DNA from: Nevskia sp.
GTDB lineage: Bacteria; Pseudomonadota; Gammaproteobacteria; Nevskiales; Nevskiaceae
Assembly (NCBI RefSeq): GCF_021732705.1
Contig: NZ_JAKFUM010000010.1
Location: forward strand, 438,120 to 502,119
DNA: 64,000 nucleotides
Direction: 5' to 3'
The notes beneath the pieces are model-generated. The model did no database searches and was not told where the DNA came from. It saw only the letters and a program-made list of their open reading frames with translations. The first letter of the stretch is position 1. Each line of letters begins with the position of its first letter. The translations under genes and the position numbers were made by a program. Of the stretch, positions 16,569-27,671 are shown piece by piece.

Positions 16569-17063
16569 TCACGCCCCGAGCCAGCGCCACAAGCCGTAAC
16601 CGAGCGCCACGATCGCCACCGCGCCAAGCACCCGCACCAGCAGCGGTGCACGCTTGCGCGCCGGGTATTGCGGCAGCATCGGCGCGTACTCCTTGCGCAG
16701 CAGTTCGAAGTTGCGGCGATGCGACTTGAACACCGCATCGAAGACATCGCCGATGCCGGGAATCAGGCCGCCGGCGAAATCGACCGCGATGTTGCGGCCC
16801 ATCTTCGCCAGCACCGGCTTCGGCACGCCGACCTTCACCGCACGGCCGAACGTCAGCACCGACACGCCAAGGGCCAGCACGTCACCGGCGACCGGAATCA
16901 GGCCGGCGATGGCATCAAGGCCGAAGCGGAAGCGCGTGCCGGGGATCGTCAGACAGTCGTCGAGCCACCACGCGGCCTTGTCGCAGAATGCGACCAGCTC
17001 GCGCACCTGCTCGGGCGACGGCGCGCCGCCGCGGCGATCAGGCGAGGGATTGGGGGCGTCCAT
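16569..17063 (-). CDS. DUF4112 membrane protein
   Basis: A 164-aa protein of the DUF4112 family. Family features are LDDCLTIPGTRFRFGLDAI, GLIPVAGDVLALGVS and AGGLIPGIGDVFDAVFKSHRRN, a duplicated GLIP-G-GD motif; the C-terminus (about 143-160) is a hydrophobic membrane segment. Function is unknown. It is 12 bp downstream of ubiB and is probably the last gene of the ubiE-ubiJ-ubiB unit, which suggests but does not prove a membrane or quinone-related role. Confidence 0.85.
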   Translation of the reverse strand: MDAPNPSPDRRGGAPSPEQVRELVAFCDKAAWWLDDCLTIPGTRFRFGLDAIAGLIPVAGDVLALGVSVLTFGRAVKVGVPKPVLAKMGRNIAVDFAGGLIPGIGDVFDAVFKSHRRNFELLRKEYAPMLPQYPARKRAPLLVRVLGAVAIVALGYGLWRWLGA

Positions 17064-17075
17064 GCCGGGCTCCGG

Positions 17076-18695
17076 TCAGCGAAAGGCCTTGAACCAGCCC
17101 CAGCAGCCGACCAGCACGAACACCGACGACAGCGCGACCACCGCGGTCGACGGGGCGGCGCCGTTCAGCGAGGCCAGCCCGTACAGCAGCGCGCCGACGA
17201 CCCAGGCCGTGCCGCCGATCGCGGCATGCAGGCTCTTGCGCGTGGCACTGCGCAGTTCCCCGCGCAGCGCTTCCACGCCGCCGGAGTCCATCGAATTGCT
17301 GGGCAGCGCGCCGCCCTTGGCGAGGAACTTCATCGCGTTCTGCGCCAGCTCCGGCAGCGCCTCGGCGATCTGCGGGCCCTGCTTGCGCAGCCGCGCGAAC
17401 GTGGCCGACGGATTGATCCGGTTCCACATCCACTGCTCCATGATCGGCTTGGCGGTCTTCCAGAGATCCAGATCGGGATACAGCTGACGGCCAAGCCCTT
17501 CGGTGGTCAGCAGCGTCTTCTGCAGCAAGACCAGTTGCGGCTGCACCTGATAGTTGAAGCGCCGGGCGATCTCGAACAGGCGCAGCAGGAACACGCCGAA
17601 CGAGATGTCCTTGATCGGTTTGCCGAAAATCGGCTCCGACACCGTCCGGATTGCGCTTTCGAAGTCTTCGGCCCGGACATCGGCCGGAATCCAGCCGGAT
17701 TCCAGATGCAGCTCGGCGATGCGCCGGTAGTCGCGGTTGAAGAAGGCGAGGAAGTTTTCGGCCAGGTAGCGCAGATCGGCCGGCGTCAGCTGCCCGACGA
17801 TGCCGAAATCCACCGCCAGATAGCTCGGCTTCTTGACGTCGGACACGTCGACGAAGATGTTGCCGGGGTGCATGTCGGCATGAAAGAAATTGTCGCGGAA
17901 CACCTGCTTGAAGAAGATCTCCACGCCGCGCTCGGCAAGCACCTGGAAGTTCACGCCCATCTCGCGCAGGCGATCGATCTCGCGCAAGCTCACACCGTGG
18001 ATGCGCTCCATCACCAGCACGTCGGCGCGCGTGTAATCCCAGAACACGATCGGGTGATAGATCAGCTCCGAGCCGAGCCAGTTGCGGCGCAGCAGCGAGC
18101 AGTTGGCCCCTTCGCGCATCAGGTCCAGCTCGTCGAAGATCACCCGCTCGTATTCGGCAACCACTTCGCGCGGGCGCAGCCGCTTGCCGAGCGGATGCCA
18201 GCGCTCGGCGAATTCGGCCAGCGCGCGCAGCAACGCCACGTCCTTCTCGACCCGCTCGTGCACGCCCGGCCGCAACACCTTGATCACGACCTCGAAGCCG
18301 GGGTCGCCATCGTCCTGCGGCTTCAGCCGCGCCGTGTGCACCTGCGCCACCGAGGCCGCGGCCAGCGGCTTTTCATCGAACTCGATGAACATCTCCTCGA
18401 TGCTGCGACCGAGGGATTTCTCAATGATCGCGCGCGCTTCGGCGCCGCCGAACGGCTCGACCTTGTCCTGCAACTGCGCCAGCTCGGCGGCGACGTCATG
18501 CGGCAGGATGTCCGGCCGGGTCGACAGCGCCTGCCCGAACTTGATGAACACCGGCCCCAGTTCCTGCAGCGCCAGCCGCAGCCGCTCGCCGCGCGAACGC
18601 GGGTCGTTGGCCGGTTTGCCGCCCCAGAATTCCGACAGGCCATAGCGCCGCGTGACCTGCCAGATCGCCCACAGCCGTGGCGTGGCGCGGATCAT
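17076..18695 (-). CDS. ubiB: Ubiquinone biosynthesis protein UbiB
   Basis: A 539-aa atypical kinase-like ATPase of the ABC1/ADCK family needed for ubiquinone biosynthesis, probably helping lipid intermediates leave the membrane. Motifs: [16 protein letters not shown] with the family Kx[17 protein letters not shown] (Ala-rich nucleotide loop), [23 protein letters not shown] (catalytic-loop equivalent) and VDFGIVGQL (DFG). Two hydrophobic helices lie at the C-terminus. The start at 18695 (MIRATPRLW) overlaps the ubiJ stop by ATGA, so the two are coupled; an earlier in-frame ATG would add 28 Ala/Arg-rich residues and is rejected. Confidence 0.93.
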   Translation of the reverse strand: MIRATPRLWAIWQVTRRYGLSEFWGGKPANDPRSRGERLRLALQELGPVFIKFGQALSTRPDILPHDVAAELAQLQDKVEPFGGAEARAIIEKSLGRSIEEMFIEFDEKPLAAASVAQVHTARLKPQDDGDPGFEVVIKVLRPGVHERVEKDVALLRALAEFAERWHPLGKRLRPREVVAEYERVIFDELDLMREGANCSLLRRNWLGSELIYHPIVFWDYTRADVLVMERIHGVSLREIDRLREMGVNFQVLAERGVEIFFKQVFRDNFFHADMHPGNIFVDVSDVKKPSYLAVDFGIVGQLTPADLRYLAENFLAFFNRDYRRIAELHLESGWIPADVRAEDFESAIRTVSEPIFGKPIKDISFGVFLLRLFEIARRFNYQVQPQLVLLQKTLLTTEGLGRQLYPDLDLWKTAKPIMEQWMWNRINPSATFARLRKQGPQIAEALPELAQNAMKFLAKGGALPSNSMDSGGVEALRGELRSATRKSLHAAIGGTAWVVGALLYGLASLNGAAPSTAVVALSSVFVLVGCWGWFKAFR

Positions 18696-19306
18696 GGCCG
18701 CTCCAGCCGCGCAAGCCGCGCAAGCCGCGCTTCGAGCCGGTCCACGCCTTCCCGCAATCGATCGACGCCGTCCATCCATTCCTCGATGTCGGCCGCACGG
18801 GCCAGGTCTTCGGTTTCTTCGGTCAGATATTCAGCGGTGTCGCGGCTCAAGCGATCGGCCGCCGAGCGGCCAAAGCCGAACAGGCCCTTGAGCCCGCCGA
18901 CGATGCGATGCGCCGCGCCATCGCCCACCACCTTGGCGATCAGCTCCTCCGGATCGAAGCCGACGCGTGTCAGCAAGCCGCTGAACCGGTTGAGCAGTTC
19001 GGTATCGCCGACGATCTCGATGCCGCTCGGCAGCCCTTCGCGCCGCGCCAGCGTGTTCAGTCCCAGCCGTGCCAGTCGCAGGCTCGGCGCCGACACCCGC
19101 ACGTCCGGCGCGCTGTACGCGACATTGCCGACGCGGACGCCGGTCGCGATCGGTTCGATCACGAACAGCCAGCCGAGATCGGCCGCTTCCAGCGCGATCG
19201 ACTTGCCTTCGAGGGCCGCGCAATCGGCAATCACGCCGCGTTCGAGGCGCAGATAGCGATTCAGCGCGACCTCGACGGCCGCGCAGACCAGTGCGGGAGC
19301 GGCCAT
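18692..19306 (-). CDS. ubiJ: Ubiquinone biosynthesis accessory factor UbiJ
   Basis: A 204-aa protein with an N-terminal SCP2 (sterol carrier) domain (about residues 10-105) and a C-terminal amphipathic helical region ending in a Leu/Ala/Arg coiled-coil. SCP2 proteins bind polyprenyl lipids; UbiJ scaffolds the soluble Ubi complex that builds coenzyme Q8. It lies one base after ubiE and overlaps ubiB, the standard ubiE-ubiJ-ubiB order. Sequence conservation is low in this family; the call rests on the SCP2 fold pattern and context. Confidence 0.85.
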   Translation of the reverse strand: MAAPALVCAAVEVALNRYLRLERGVIADCAALEGKSIALEAADLGWLFVIEPIATGVRVGNVAYSAPDVRVSAPSLRLARLGLNTLARREGLPSGIEIVGDTELLNRFSGLLTRVGFDPEELIAKVVGDGAAHRIVGGLKGLFGFGRSAADRLSRDTAEYLTEETEDLARAADIEEWMDGVDRLREGVDRLEARLARLARLERP

Positions 19307-19307
19307 G

Positions 19308-20126
19308 TCAGTCCAGCCGATAGCCGCGATGCACGGCGACGATGCCGCCGGTCAGGTTGTAGACCTGCACGCGGGCGAGGCCGGCGTCTTCCATCATGCC
19401 CTTCAGCGTGGCCTGATCCGGATGCATGCGGATCGACTCGGCGAGGTAGCGGTAGCTGTCGGCATCGTTCGCGACGAGCTTGCCCATCAGCGGCAGCAGC
19501 TTGAACGAGTACTGGTCGTAGACCTTGTTCAGCAGCGCGGTCTGCGGCTTGGAGAATTCGAGCACCAGCAGCCGCCCGCCCGGCTTCAGCACGCGCCGCA
19601 TCGAGGCCAGGGCCTTGTCCTTGTCGGTGACGTTGCGCAGGCCGAAGGCGATGGTGATGCAGTCGAACGTCCCGTCCTCGAACGGCAGGCATTCGGCGTT
19701 GGCCTGCACGAATGGCACGTCGACCACGCCCTTGTCGGCGAGGCTGATGCGCCCCTGCCCGAGCATTTCGGCGTTGATGTCGGCCAGCGTGACCAGCCCG
19801 CGCGGGCCCGCCAGCTTGCGGAATTCGCGTGCCAGATCGCCGGTGCCGCCGGCCAGATCGAGCACCTTCTCGCCGGCGCGGACACCCGCCAGATCGATCA
19901 CGAAACGCTTCCACAACCGATGGATCCCGAACGACATCAGGTCGTTCATCACGTCGTACTTCTGCGCCACCGACGAGAACACTTCGCGCACGCGCTTCTG
20001 CTTCTCGCCGACCGGCACCTGCTCGAACCCGAAGTGCGTGGTGCCGCCGGAACCCGGGCCTCGGCCCGCGCCGCTCGCATTGGCGCGCGAGTTGCCGCGC
20101 GGATTGTCAGAGTCGTGCTGGGCCAT
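19308..20126 (-). CDS. ubiE: Ubiquinone/menaquinone C-methyltransferase UbiE
   Basis: A 272-aa class I SAM methyltransferase for C-methylation in ubiquinone and menaquinone biosynthesis. Visible motifs are [42 protein letters not shown] motif [26 protein letters not shown] and [10 protein letters not shown], all diagnostic of UbiE/COQ5. The first 30 residues are a Gly/Ser/Arg-rich extension not typical of the family. It begins the ubiE-ubiJ-ubiB-DUF4112 unit, downstream of DUF971. Confidence 0.95.
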   Translation of the reverse strand: MAQHDSDNPRGNSRANASGAGRGPGSGGTTHFGFEQVPVGEKQKRVREVFSSVAQKYDVMNDLMSFGIHRLWKRFVIDLAGVRAGEKVLDLAGGTGDLAREFRKLAGPRGLVTLADINAEMLGQGRISLADKGVVDVPFVQANAECLPFEDGTFDCITIAFGLRNVTDKDKALASMRRVLKPGGRLLVLEFSKPQTALLNKVYDQYSFKLLPLMGKLVANDADSYRYLAESIRMHPDQATLKGMMEDAGLARVQVYNLTGGIVAVHRGYRLD

Positions 20127-20182
20127 GGGCGCCGGAGGAAGTCAGGGAACCGGCATTATCGCAGCTTGCCGGCGTCCGGCGT

Positions 20183-20587
20183 TCACGGCACCGGCTTGAA
20201 CTTGCCGACACCGAGCGCCGACAGCTTCACCACGGCGCTGTCACGCGACATGCCGTGCTCGGCCAGGCGCTGCTCGTAGCGCGGCCACCATTCGCCGTGG
20301 TGATCGGCCAGCTCGCGCAGCACCGGCCACGAGTACAGGCCGCTGTCGTGACCATCGTCGAAACGCAGCCGCAGCGCGTAGCGGCCGACCGGGTCGATGC
20401 CGGTGACATTCACGTCGCGCTTGCCGCCGACCAGCATCGGCTCGCCGCCGCCATGGCCGCGCACCTCGGCGCTCGGGCTGAACACCCGCAGGTATTCGAG
20501 CGGCAGCGAATCGGTGCGGTCCGCCCACACCACTTCCAGCAGGCGGGACTTGCGGTGCAGCTTGATGTCGGTGGGGACGGCGGTCAT
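20183..20587 (-). CDS. DUF971 domain protein
   Basis: A 134-aa protein matching DUF971, the small domain also found at the N-terminus of gamma-butyrobetaine hydroxylase-like proteins. Family features: LEVVWADRTDSLPLEYLRVF, YALRLRFDDGHDSGLYSW and LRELADHHGEWWPRY. It follows hslU by 15 bp. Related proteins have been linked to iron-sulfur assembly, but nothing here proves it. The gene is common next to hslVU and ubiE in beta- and gammaproteobacteria. Confidence 0.88.
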   Translation of the reverse strand: MTAVPTDIKLHRKSRLLEVVWADRTDSLPLEYLRVFSPSAEVRGHGGGEPMLVGGKRDVNVTGIDPVGRYALRLRFDDGHDSGLYSWPVLRELADHHGEWWPRYEQRLAEHGMSRDSAVVKLSALGVGKFKPVP

Positions 20588-20602
20588 GGTCTTGACGCGG
20601 GC

Positions 20603-21985
20603 TTACAGGATGAACCGGCTCAGGTCCTCGTTGCCGGCGAGCTTTTCGAGCTTGGCGTCGACATACGCGGCGTCGACGGTCAAGGTCGTGCCGGCCTGAT
20701 CCGGCGCGGTGAACGCAGCTTCCTCCATCAGCCGTTCGAGCACCGTGTGCAGGCGGCGCGCGCCGATGTTCTCGGTGCGCTCGTTGACCTGCCACGCGAA
20801 CTCGGCGAGGCGCTTGAGGCCTTCCGGCGTGAATTCCAGTGCCACGCCTTCGGTGGCAAGCAGGGCCTTGTACTGGTCGGTCAGCGAATGGGTCGGCTCG
20901 GACAGGATTCGGACGAAATCGTCGGTCTTCAGCGCTTCGAGTTCCACGCGGATCGGCAGGCGGCCCTGCAGTTCCGGAATCATGTCGCTCGGCTTGGACA
21001 TGTGGAACGCGCCGCTGGCGATGAACAGGATGTGGTCGGTCTTGATCGAGCCGTGCTTGGTCGACACCGTGCAGCCTTCGACCAGCGGCAGCAGGTCGCG
21101 CTGCACGCCTTCGCGCGAGACATCGGCGCCGCCGTACTCGCCGCGCTTGCAGACCTTGTCGATCTCGTCGATGAAGATGATGCCGTTGTCCTCGGCGTTC
21201 TTCAGCGCCTCGATCTTGATCGCTTCCTCGTCGATCAGCTTCGCCGCTTCCTCGTCGATCAGCAGCCGCATCGCTTCCTTGATCTTGAGCTTGCGCGTCT
21301 TCTGCTGGCCCGCGCCCATGCTCTTGAACATGTTCTGCAGCTGGCTGGTCATTTCCTCCATGCCCGGCGGGCCCATGACCTGCATCGACGGCGGCGTGGC
21401 TGCGAGCTTCAGCTCGATTTCGGTGTCGTCGAGCTTGCCTTCGCGCAGCTTCTTGCGGAACACCTGACGCGCCGCGCCGTTCTCGGTTTCGCGATGCGTG
21501 CTGGCCTCGCCGAAATTGCTCGGCGGCGGCAGCAGCGCGTCGAGCACGCGCTCTTCGGCGGCGTCCTCGGCCTTGGTGCGCATCTTCGCGATGGCCTGCT
21601 CGCGGGTCAGCTTGACGGCGACATCGGCCAGTTCGCGGATGATCGAATCGACATCGCGGCCGACGTAGCCGACCTCGGTGAACTTGGTGGCCTCGACCTT
21701 CACGAACGGCGCGTTTGCGAGCTTGGCCAGCCGGCGCGCGATCTCGGTCTTGCCGACGCCGGTCGGGCCGATCATCAGGATGTTCTTCGGCGTGATCTCG
21801 CCGCGAATCGCTTCCGGCGTCTGCTGGCGGCGCCAGCGGTTGCGTAGCGCGATCGCGACCGCCTTCTTGGCGGCGGTCTGGCCGACGATGTGGCGATCGA
21901 GTTCGGTGACGATCTCGCGCGGGGTCATCGCGGCGGCGCCGCTCAGAGTCGACTTCAGGGCTTCTGGAGACAGGGCATCGTTCAT
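20603..21985 (-). CDS. hslU: ATP-dependent protease ATPase subunit HslU
   Basis: A 460-aa AAA+ unfoldase that feeds substrates to HslV. Walker [10 protein letters not shown] is at residues 73-81, Walker B is [11 protein letters not shown], the pore-loop GYVGRD is present, and the C-terminus ends SRFIL, inserting into HslV as in E. coli. The start at 21985 lies 7 bp after the hslV stop, with GAG upstream; a second ATG at 21928 would give 441 aa, close to the usual 443, so the N-terminal 19 residues are uncertain. Confidence 0.94.
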   Translation of the reverse strand: MNDALSPEALKSTLSGAAAMTPREIVTELDRHIVGQTAAKKAVAIALRNRWRRQQTPEAIRGEITPKNILMIGPTGVGKTEIARRLAKLANAPFVKVEATKFTEVGYVGRDVDSIIRELADVAVKLTREQAIAKMRTKAEDAAEERVLDALLPPPSNFGEASTHRETENGAARQVFRKKLREGKLDDTEIELKLAATPPSMQVMGPPGMEEMTSQLQNMFKSMGAGQQKTRKLKIKEAMRLLIDEEAAKLIDEEAIKIEALKNAEDNGIIFIDEIDKVCKRGEYGGADVSREGVQRDLLPLVEGCTVSTKHGSIKTDHILFIASGAFHMSKPSDMIPELQGRLPIRVELEALKTDDFVRILSEPTHSLTDQYKALLATEGVALEFTPEGLKRLAEFAWQVNERTENIGARRLHTVLERLMEEAAFTAPDQAGTTLTVDAAYVDAKLEKLAGNEDLSRFIL

Positions 21986-21992
21986 CGCGGCA

Positions 21993-22577
21993 TCACTCGG
22001 GCAGGCGCGGCACATCGATCGTCAGCGCCGGCGGGTGCTTGTCGATGGTCTCGATCGTGAGGTTGTGGTTCGTGTAAATGCAGATATCGGCGGCGATATG
22101 CAGCGAACGTTCGGCAATTTCGCGCGCCGACAGCTCGGTGCTGGCCACCAGCGCGCGCGCCGCGGCGGTCGCGAACGCGCCGCCGGAGCCGATCGCCATC
22201 ACGCCGTGGGCTTCCGGCTCCATGACGTCGCCATTGCCGGAAATCATCAGCGTGGTGTCGGCATCGGCGACCAGCAGCAGTGCTTCGAGCCGGCGCAGGT
22301 AGCGGTCCGAGCGCCAGTCCTTGGCCATCTCCACCGCGGCGCGGGTCAGGTGGCCGGAGTGCTTTTCGAGCTTGCCTTCGAAGCGCTCGAACAGGGTGAA
22401 GGCGTCGGCCGTGCCGCCAGCGAACCCGGCGATGACCTTGTCCTGAAACAGGCGCCGCACCTTGCGCGCGTTGCCCTTGACCATCGTGTTGCCCATCGAC
22501 ACCTGACCGTCGCCGCAGACGCAGACCTGCGTGCCGCGGCGCACGGCGAGGATGGTGGTGCCATCGAACTGTTGCAC
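21993..22577 (-). CDS. hslV: ATP-dependent protease peptidase subunit HslV
   Basis: A 194-aa threonine peptidase forming the double hexamer of the HslVU (ClpQY) protease. The GTG start gives a six-residue propeptide MQQFDG before the catalytic TTILAVRRG, so Thr7 becomes the nucleophile after processing. [40 protein letters not shown] and [14 protein letters not shown] are diagnostic. A nested stem-loop lies just upstream (22587-22623). Expression in relatives is heat-shock controlled; I see no clear sigma-32 promoter. Confidence 0.95.
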   Translation of the reverse strand: MQQFDGTTILAVRRGTQVCVCGDGQVSMGNTMVKGNARKVRRLFQDKVIAGFAGGTADAFTLFERFEGKLEKHSGHLTRAAVEMAKDWRSDRYLRRLEALLLVADADTTLMISGNGDVMEPEAHGVMAIGSGGAFATAAARALVASTELSAREIAERSLHIAADICIYTNHNLTIETIDKHPPALTIDVPRLPE

Positions 22578-22586
22578 GTTGCTTCT

Positions 22587-22623
22587 CCATCAGGCCCGGC
22601 CAATGCCGGGCGTCTCTTGATGG
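22587..22623 (-). promoter_or_regulatory. Nested stem-loop in the hslV 5' leader
   Basis: Outer arms CCATCA / TGATGG enclose an inner perfect stem GCCCGGC / GCCGGGC with a four-base loop. On the minus strand the outer 3' arm runs into the Shine-Dalgarno region GGAGAAG, about 10 bases before the GTG. In E. coli a 5'-leader stem-loop stabilises the clpQY message; this may be its counterpart. Confidence 0.5.
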
Positions 22624-22732
22624 GAAGTGATTGGGGACCGGCGGTGGCGGATTCAAGCGGGCCGCCGGTCCCGCGATGGTCCGCGGATGGACGGCCGCAG
22701 GTCCGGAATCATCCGGATCTGCGACACCGGCC

Positions 22733-24247
22733 TCAGTCGTCGATGCCGAGTTCCTTGATCTTGCGGGTCAGCGTATTGCGGCCCCAGCCCAGACGGCGCG
22801 CCGCTTCCTGCCGCTGGCCCTTGCAGGCGCCGAGCGCGACTTCGATCAGCGTGCGTTCGAACAGCGGCGCGGCATGGCCGAGGAGGTCTTCGTCGCCGCT
22901 GGCAAAGCGGGACTCGGCCCAGTGGCGCAGCGCTTCGTGCCATTCGACCGGAATCGGCATCGCCGCGCCTGGCGCCGCGAGCGGCGCCGGGACGACGCCA
23001 TCCGAAGCGACCTCAGCGGCGGGCGCCTCGGCGACGCTGGTGGACTTGCCGCGCAGCTCCGGCGGCAGGTCTTCCAGGTGCACGTCCTGACCCGGCGCCA
23101 TCACGGTCAGCCAGCGGCAGGTGTTCTCGAGCTGACGGACGTTGCCGTGCCACTCGTAGCGCTTCAGCACGTCGAGCACTTCCGGCAGCAGCTGTTTCGG
23201 TTCGGTCTTCAGCTCGCGGGCGGCGGCATCGAGGAAATGCCGCAGCAGCAGCGGCACGTCCTCGCTGCGCTCGCGCAGCGGCGGAATGCGGATGCGGATG
23301 ACGTTCAGGCGGTGGTAAAGGTCTTCGCGGAAGCGGCCTTCGGCGACGGCGCGATCCAGGTCCTGATGGGTTGCCGCGATGATGCGGACATCGACGCTGA
23401 TCGGCGCCACGCCGCCGACGCGATAGAACTGGCCGTCCTGCAGCACGCGCAGCAGGCGGGTCTGCAGATCGGCCGGCATGTCGCCGATTTCATCGAGGAA
23501 CAGCGAGCCGCCGTCGGCCTGCTCGAAGCGGCCCTTGCGCTGCATCGCGGCACCGGTGAACGAACCGCGCTCGTGGCCGAAGAATTCGGATTCGAGCAGG
23601 TCTTTCGGGATGGCCGCGGTGTTGATCGCGAGGAACGGCTTCGACGCGCGCGGCGAGTTCACGTGCAGCGCGCGGGCGATCAGTTCCTTGCCGGTGCCGG
23701 ATTCGCCGGTGATCAGCACGGTGATCTGCGACTGGCTCAGGCGGCCAATCGCGCGAAACACGTCCTGCATCGCCGGCGCCTCGCCGATGATCGCGGCACG
23801 CGGCTCCAGCGGCTTCAGTTCCGGCGTGCTGGTCACGCGCTTCTGCGCGGCCCGGCGAACCAGAGACGCGACGCTGTCGACATCGAACGGTTTGGGCAGG
23901 TACTCGAACGCGCCGCCCTTGAACGAGGCGACGGCGGCGTCGAGATCGGAATGCGCGGTGACGATGATGACCGGCAGATCCGGCTTCGACGCGCGCACCC
24001 GTTCCATCAGCTCCAGACCGTCGAGGCCGGGCATGCGGATATCGGAAATCATCACATCCGGCATCGTCGCCGGCGTGGCTTCCTGCAGCGCGTCGAGCAG
24101 TTCGGCAGCGCCGGGAAAGCTTTCCACGCTCATGCCTTCGCGGGTCAGCGATTTCTCGAGAACCCAGCGGATCGATTCGTCATCGTCGACGATCCAGACG
24201 CGGATCGCCGCTCCATCGTGCAGCTTCATCACATTCATGTGGCCCAT
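22733..24247 (-). CDS. ntrC: Nitrogen regulation response regulator NtrC
   Basis: A 504-aa sigma-54 activator. Receiver domain with phosphoacceptor Asp69 (VMISDIRMPG) and Lys119; AAA+ domain with Walker A GESGTGKE at 181-188 and Walker B GGSLFLDEIGDMP; C-terminal Fis-type helix-turn-helix (RQEAARRLGWGRNTLTRKI). The sigma-54 contact loop reads GSFTGA at 228-233 instead of GAFTGA. It activates nitrogen-assimilation genes such as glnA when phosphorylated by NtrB, whose gene lies 52 bp upstream. Possible starts are at 24247 and 24229; neither has a strong Shine-Dalgarno. Confidence 0.93.
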   Translation of the reverse strand: MGHMNVMKLHDGAAIRVWIVDDDESIRWVLEKSLTREGMSVESFPGAAELLDALQEATPATMPDVMISDIRMPGLDGLELMERVRASKPDLPVIIVTAHSDLDAAVASFKGGAFEYLPKPFDVDSVASLVRRAAQKRVTSTPELKPLEPRAAIIGEAPAMQDVFRAIGRLSQSQITVLITGESGTGKELIARALHVNSPRASKPFLAINTAAIPKDLLESEFFGHERGSFTGAAMQRKGRFEQADGGSLFLDEIGDMPADLQTRLLRVLQDGQFYRVGGVAPISVDVRIIAATHQDLDRAVAEGRFREDLYHRLNVIRIRIPPLRERSEDVPLLLRHFLDAAARELKTEPKQLLPEVLDVLKRYEWHGNVRQLENTCRWLTVMAPGQDVHLEDLPPELRGKSTSVAEAPAAEVASDGVVPAPLAAPGAAMPIPVEWHEALRHWAESRFASGDEDLLGHAAPLFERTLIEVALGACKGQRQEAARRLGWGRNTLTRKIKELGIDD

Positions 24248-24299
24248 GCTTCGGGTGGTGCCCTGTGGGCTCGACCCCGTACCGCCACTATGCGGCCCC

Positions 24300-25394
24300 T
24301 CACGCGGGCTGATCCAGCGGCAGGAAGATCGAGAAAACGGTGGTGCCGGGGCGTGACTGACACTCGATCAATCCGCCGTGGCCATGGATCAGATACTGAG
24401 CAATCGGCAGGCCAAGTCCCGTGCCTTCCGCGCGCGTGGTCACCATCGGATAGAAGATTTTCTCGATCAACTGCGGCGAGATGCCCGCGCCGTTGTCCTC
24501 GATGTCGATCTGGATCGCGAGGCGATGACGGACGCCGCCGATGGTGAATTGGCGCCGCATGCGCGTGCGCAAAGTGATCATCGGCCGTTCCGGTTTCGGC
24601 GCCATCGACAGCGCCTGCAGCGCGTTGCGGGCGATGTTCAGCGCGGCCTGAATCAGCTGCTCGCGGTCGGCGCGGATTTCCGGAATCGACGGGTCGTAGT
24701 CGCGCTGCACGCTGAACGTGCCGCGACCTTCGGCCTCGATCAGCTGGCGCACGTGCTCCAGCACTTCGTGGACGTTGACCATCTCCTTCTGCGGCAGCCG
24801 GTTCGGGCCGAGCAGGCGGTTGACGAGGTTCTGCAGCCGGTCCGCCTCGCGAATGATCACGCGCGTGTATTCGAGGTGCTCGGAATCCGGGAACTCGCGC
24901 TCCAGCAATTGCGCTGCGCCGCGGATGCCGCCGAGCGGGTTCTTGATCTCGTGCGCGAGCCCGCGGATCAGCTCGCGGCTGGCGCGATGCTGCGCCAGCA
25001 GCTGCTCGTCACGCGAGATGCGCAGATGACGATCGAGCGGCAGCAGTTCCAGCACCAGGGCCGGGCCGCCGAACTGCGCCGGCGTCACGGTCAGATCGAC
25101 CGTCAGCAGTTCGTGGTTCGATTCCTCGCCGGGGCGGCGCAGTTTCAGTTCACGCTCGATGAAGCCAGTGCCGGTGTCGATCGCGCGGCGCAGGCGCGGC
25201 GCCTGCTCCAGCAGATGCGGGATCGCGGCGGTCAGTGCCTGACCTTGGGCATGCCTGCGGCTGACACTGAACAGTGTCTCCGTCGCCGAGTTCAGGTAGG
25301 TGACGCGCAGAGCCTGGTCCAGCGTGATGATGGCGGTGGTCAGGCCATCGAGAATGCCGGCCGGCTGAACGCGGTTCAGCACGGGTAATTTCAT
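24300..25394 (-). CDS. ntrB: Nitrogen regulation sensor kinase NtrB
   Basis: A 364-aa cytoplasmic histidine kinase/phosphatase: N-terminal PAS-like sensor (about 10-120), then the phosphorylation motif GLAHEIKNPLGG with His148, N box and G boxes (IDIEDNGAGIS and GTGLGLPIAQYLIHGHGG) in the C-terminal ATPase domain. It phosphorylates NtrC when nitrogen is scarce, under control of PII. No membrane segments. It is directly upstream of ntrC and downstream of the DUF4124 gene and glnA on the same strand. Confidence 0.93.
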   Translation of the reverse strand: MKLPVLNRVQPAGILDGLTTAIITLDQALRVTYLNSATETLFSVSRRHAQGQALTAAIPHLLEQAPRLRRAIDTGTGFIERELKLRRPGEESNHELLTVDLTVTPAQFGGPALVLELLPLDRHLRISRDEQLLAQHRASRELIRGLAHEIKNPLGGIRGAAQLLEREFPDSEHLEYTRVIIREADRLQNLVNRLLGPNRLPQKEMVNVHEVLEHVRQLIEAEGRGTFSVQRDYDPSIPEIRADREQLIQAALNIARNALQALSMAPKPERPMITLRTRMRRQFTIGGVRHRLAIQIDIEDNGAGISPQLIEKIFYPMVTTRAEGTGLGLPIAQYLIHGHGGLIECQSRPGTTVFSIFLPLDQPA

Positions 25395-25461
25395 TCTGAT
25401 GTGTCAGCAAAATGTGAGCCACGGTGGTCGTGGCGAGCGGCCGCGCGGATTCGCGACGCGG

Positions 25462-26007
25462 TCAGCGCCGGACGATCGGCTGCTTCAGGTGGATGGTAAC
25501 CGGCGGCGTGCGGCTGATCTCGCGGCCATCGGCACCGACCAGTGCGGCGCTGATCGTGTGCTCGCCGCGTTCCAGACCTTCGATCAGCCAGCCGGTCGAC
25601 GGCGTGCCGGCCTTGTTCTGGGCCTGACCGTCGACGTAGTAGATCAGCCCTTCGCCGGGACCCAGGCTGGCTTCGACCGCCACGCTGATCTTGCTGTCGA
25701 CCTCGCGAAAGGTTTCATCCGGCGCCGGTGACGCGATGCGGATGGCCTGCGGCTTCTGGCGCGTCGCGCGTTCGGCTTCGGCGGCGGCCTTGCCGGATCC
25801 GGCCCCCTCCGCCGCCGATGGCGTGACCGCGGCCGGGTTGTAGGTCTGCAACTGCGGCAGTTCGACTGGCTTCGCGTCCTTGGTCGGCGGCTTGTCGGTG
25901 AAATGGACGACGTTCTTGTCGTCGACCCAGCGATAGATCTCTGCCCGTGCCGGCAGCAGGGCCGACAGCAGCGTCAGTGACAGGACCACGGCAAGGGAGG
26001 CGCGCAT
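25462..26007 (-). CDS. DUF4124 domain periplasmic protein
   Basis: A 181-aa protein with a signal peptide (residues 1-22, ending PARA) followed directly by a DUF4124 motif, EIYRWVDDKNVVHFTDKPP, then an Ala/Glu-rich linker and a C-terminal beta-rich region that looks like an Ig-type fold (SKISVAVEASLGPGEGLIYY onward). Function unknown. Genes of this type often sit between glnA and ntrBC in gammaproteobacteria, which is the position here. Confidence 0.85.
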   Translation of the reverse strand: MRASLAVVLSLTLLSALLPARAEIYRWVDDKNVVHFTDKPPTKDAKPVELPQLQTYNPAAVTPSAAEGAGSGKAAAEAERATRQKPQAIRIASPAPDETFREVDSKISVAVEASLGPGEGLIYYVDGQAQNKAGTPSTGWLIEGLERGEHTISAALVGADGREISRTPPVTIHLKQPIVRR

Positions 26008-26092
26008 GGCCGGACGATAGCGCCGCGGACCGAACGCGGCAAACGCGCGCCGGTCGCGTGCCGACCAACGGAGTCTTCAGCCCGCTCCAACG

Positions 26093-26119
26093 AAAATGCC
26101 CCCGTTTCCGGGGGCATTT
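26093..26119 (-). terminator. Rho-independent terminator downstream of glnA
   Basis: Eleven-bp perfect stem AAATGCCCCCG / CGGGGGCATTT with a four-base loop; read on the minus strand it ends in TTTT. It lies about 90 bp after the glnA stop and before the DUF4124 gene, so glnA is probably transcribed alone most of the time. Confidence 0.85.
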
Positions 26120-26144
26120 CCGTGATCACCTCGACCGGGGGAAA

Positions 26145-26170
26145 CCACGGAATCCCTCGGGATTCCGTGG
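26145..26170. other. Long perfect hairpin between glnA and its terminator
   Basis: Eleven-bp perfect stem CCACGGAATCC / GGATTCCGTGG with loop CTCG, 36 bp after the glnA stop and 26 bp before the terminator hairpin. There is no T-run. It may protect the glnA 3' end or give a processing site. Confidence 0.45.
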
Positions 26171-26205
26171 CAGACCAGCCGGGAACTGCTCGTGCCGAGC
26201 GTGGC

Positions 26206-27615
<1,410 letters not shown>

Positions 27616-27671
27616 GGGGGTCTCCTGGGGTGAATTTCGCGGTAACGCGGCCAAAGGCTTAGCAGCAAATA

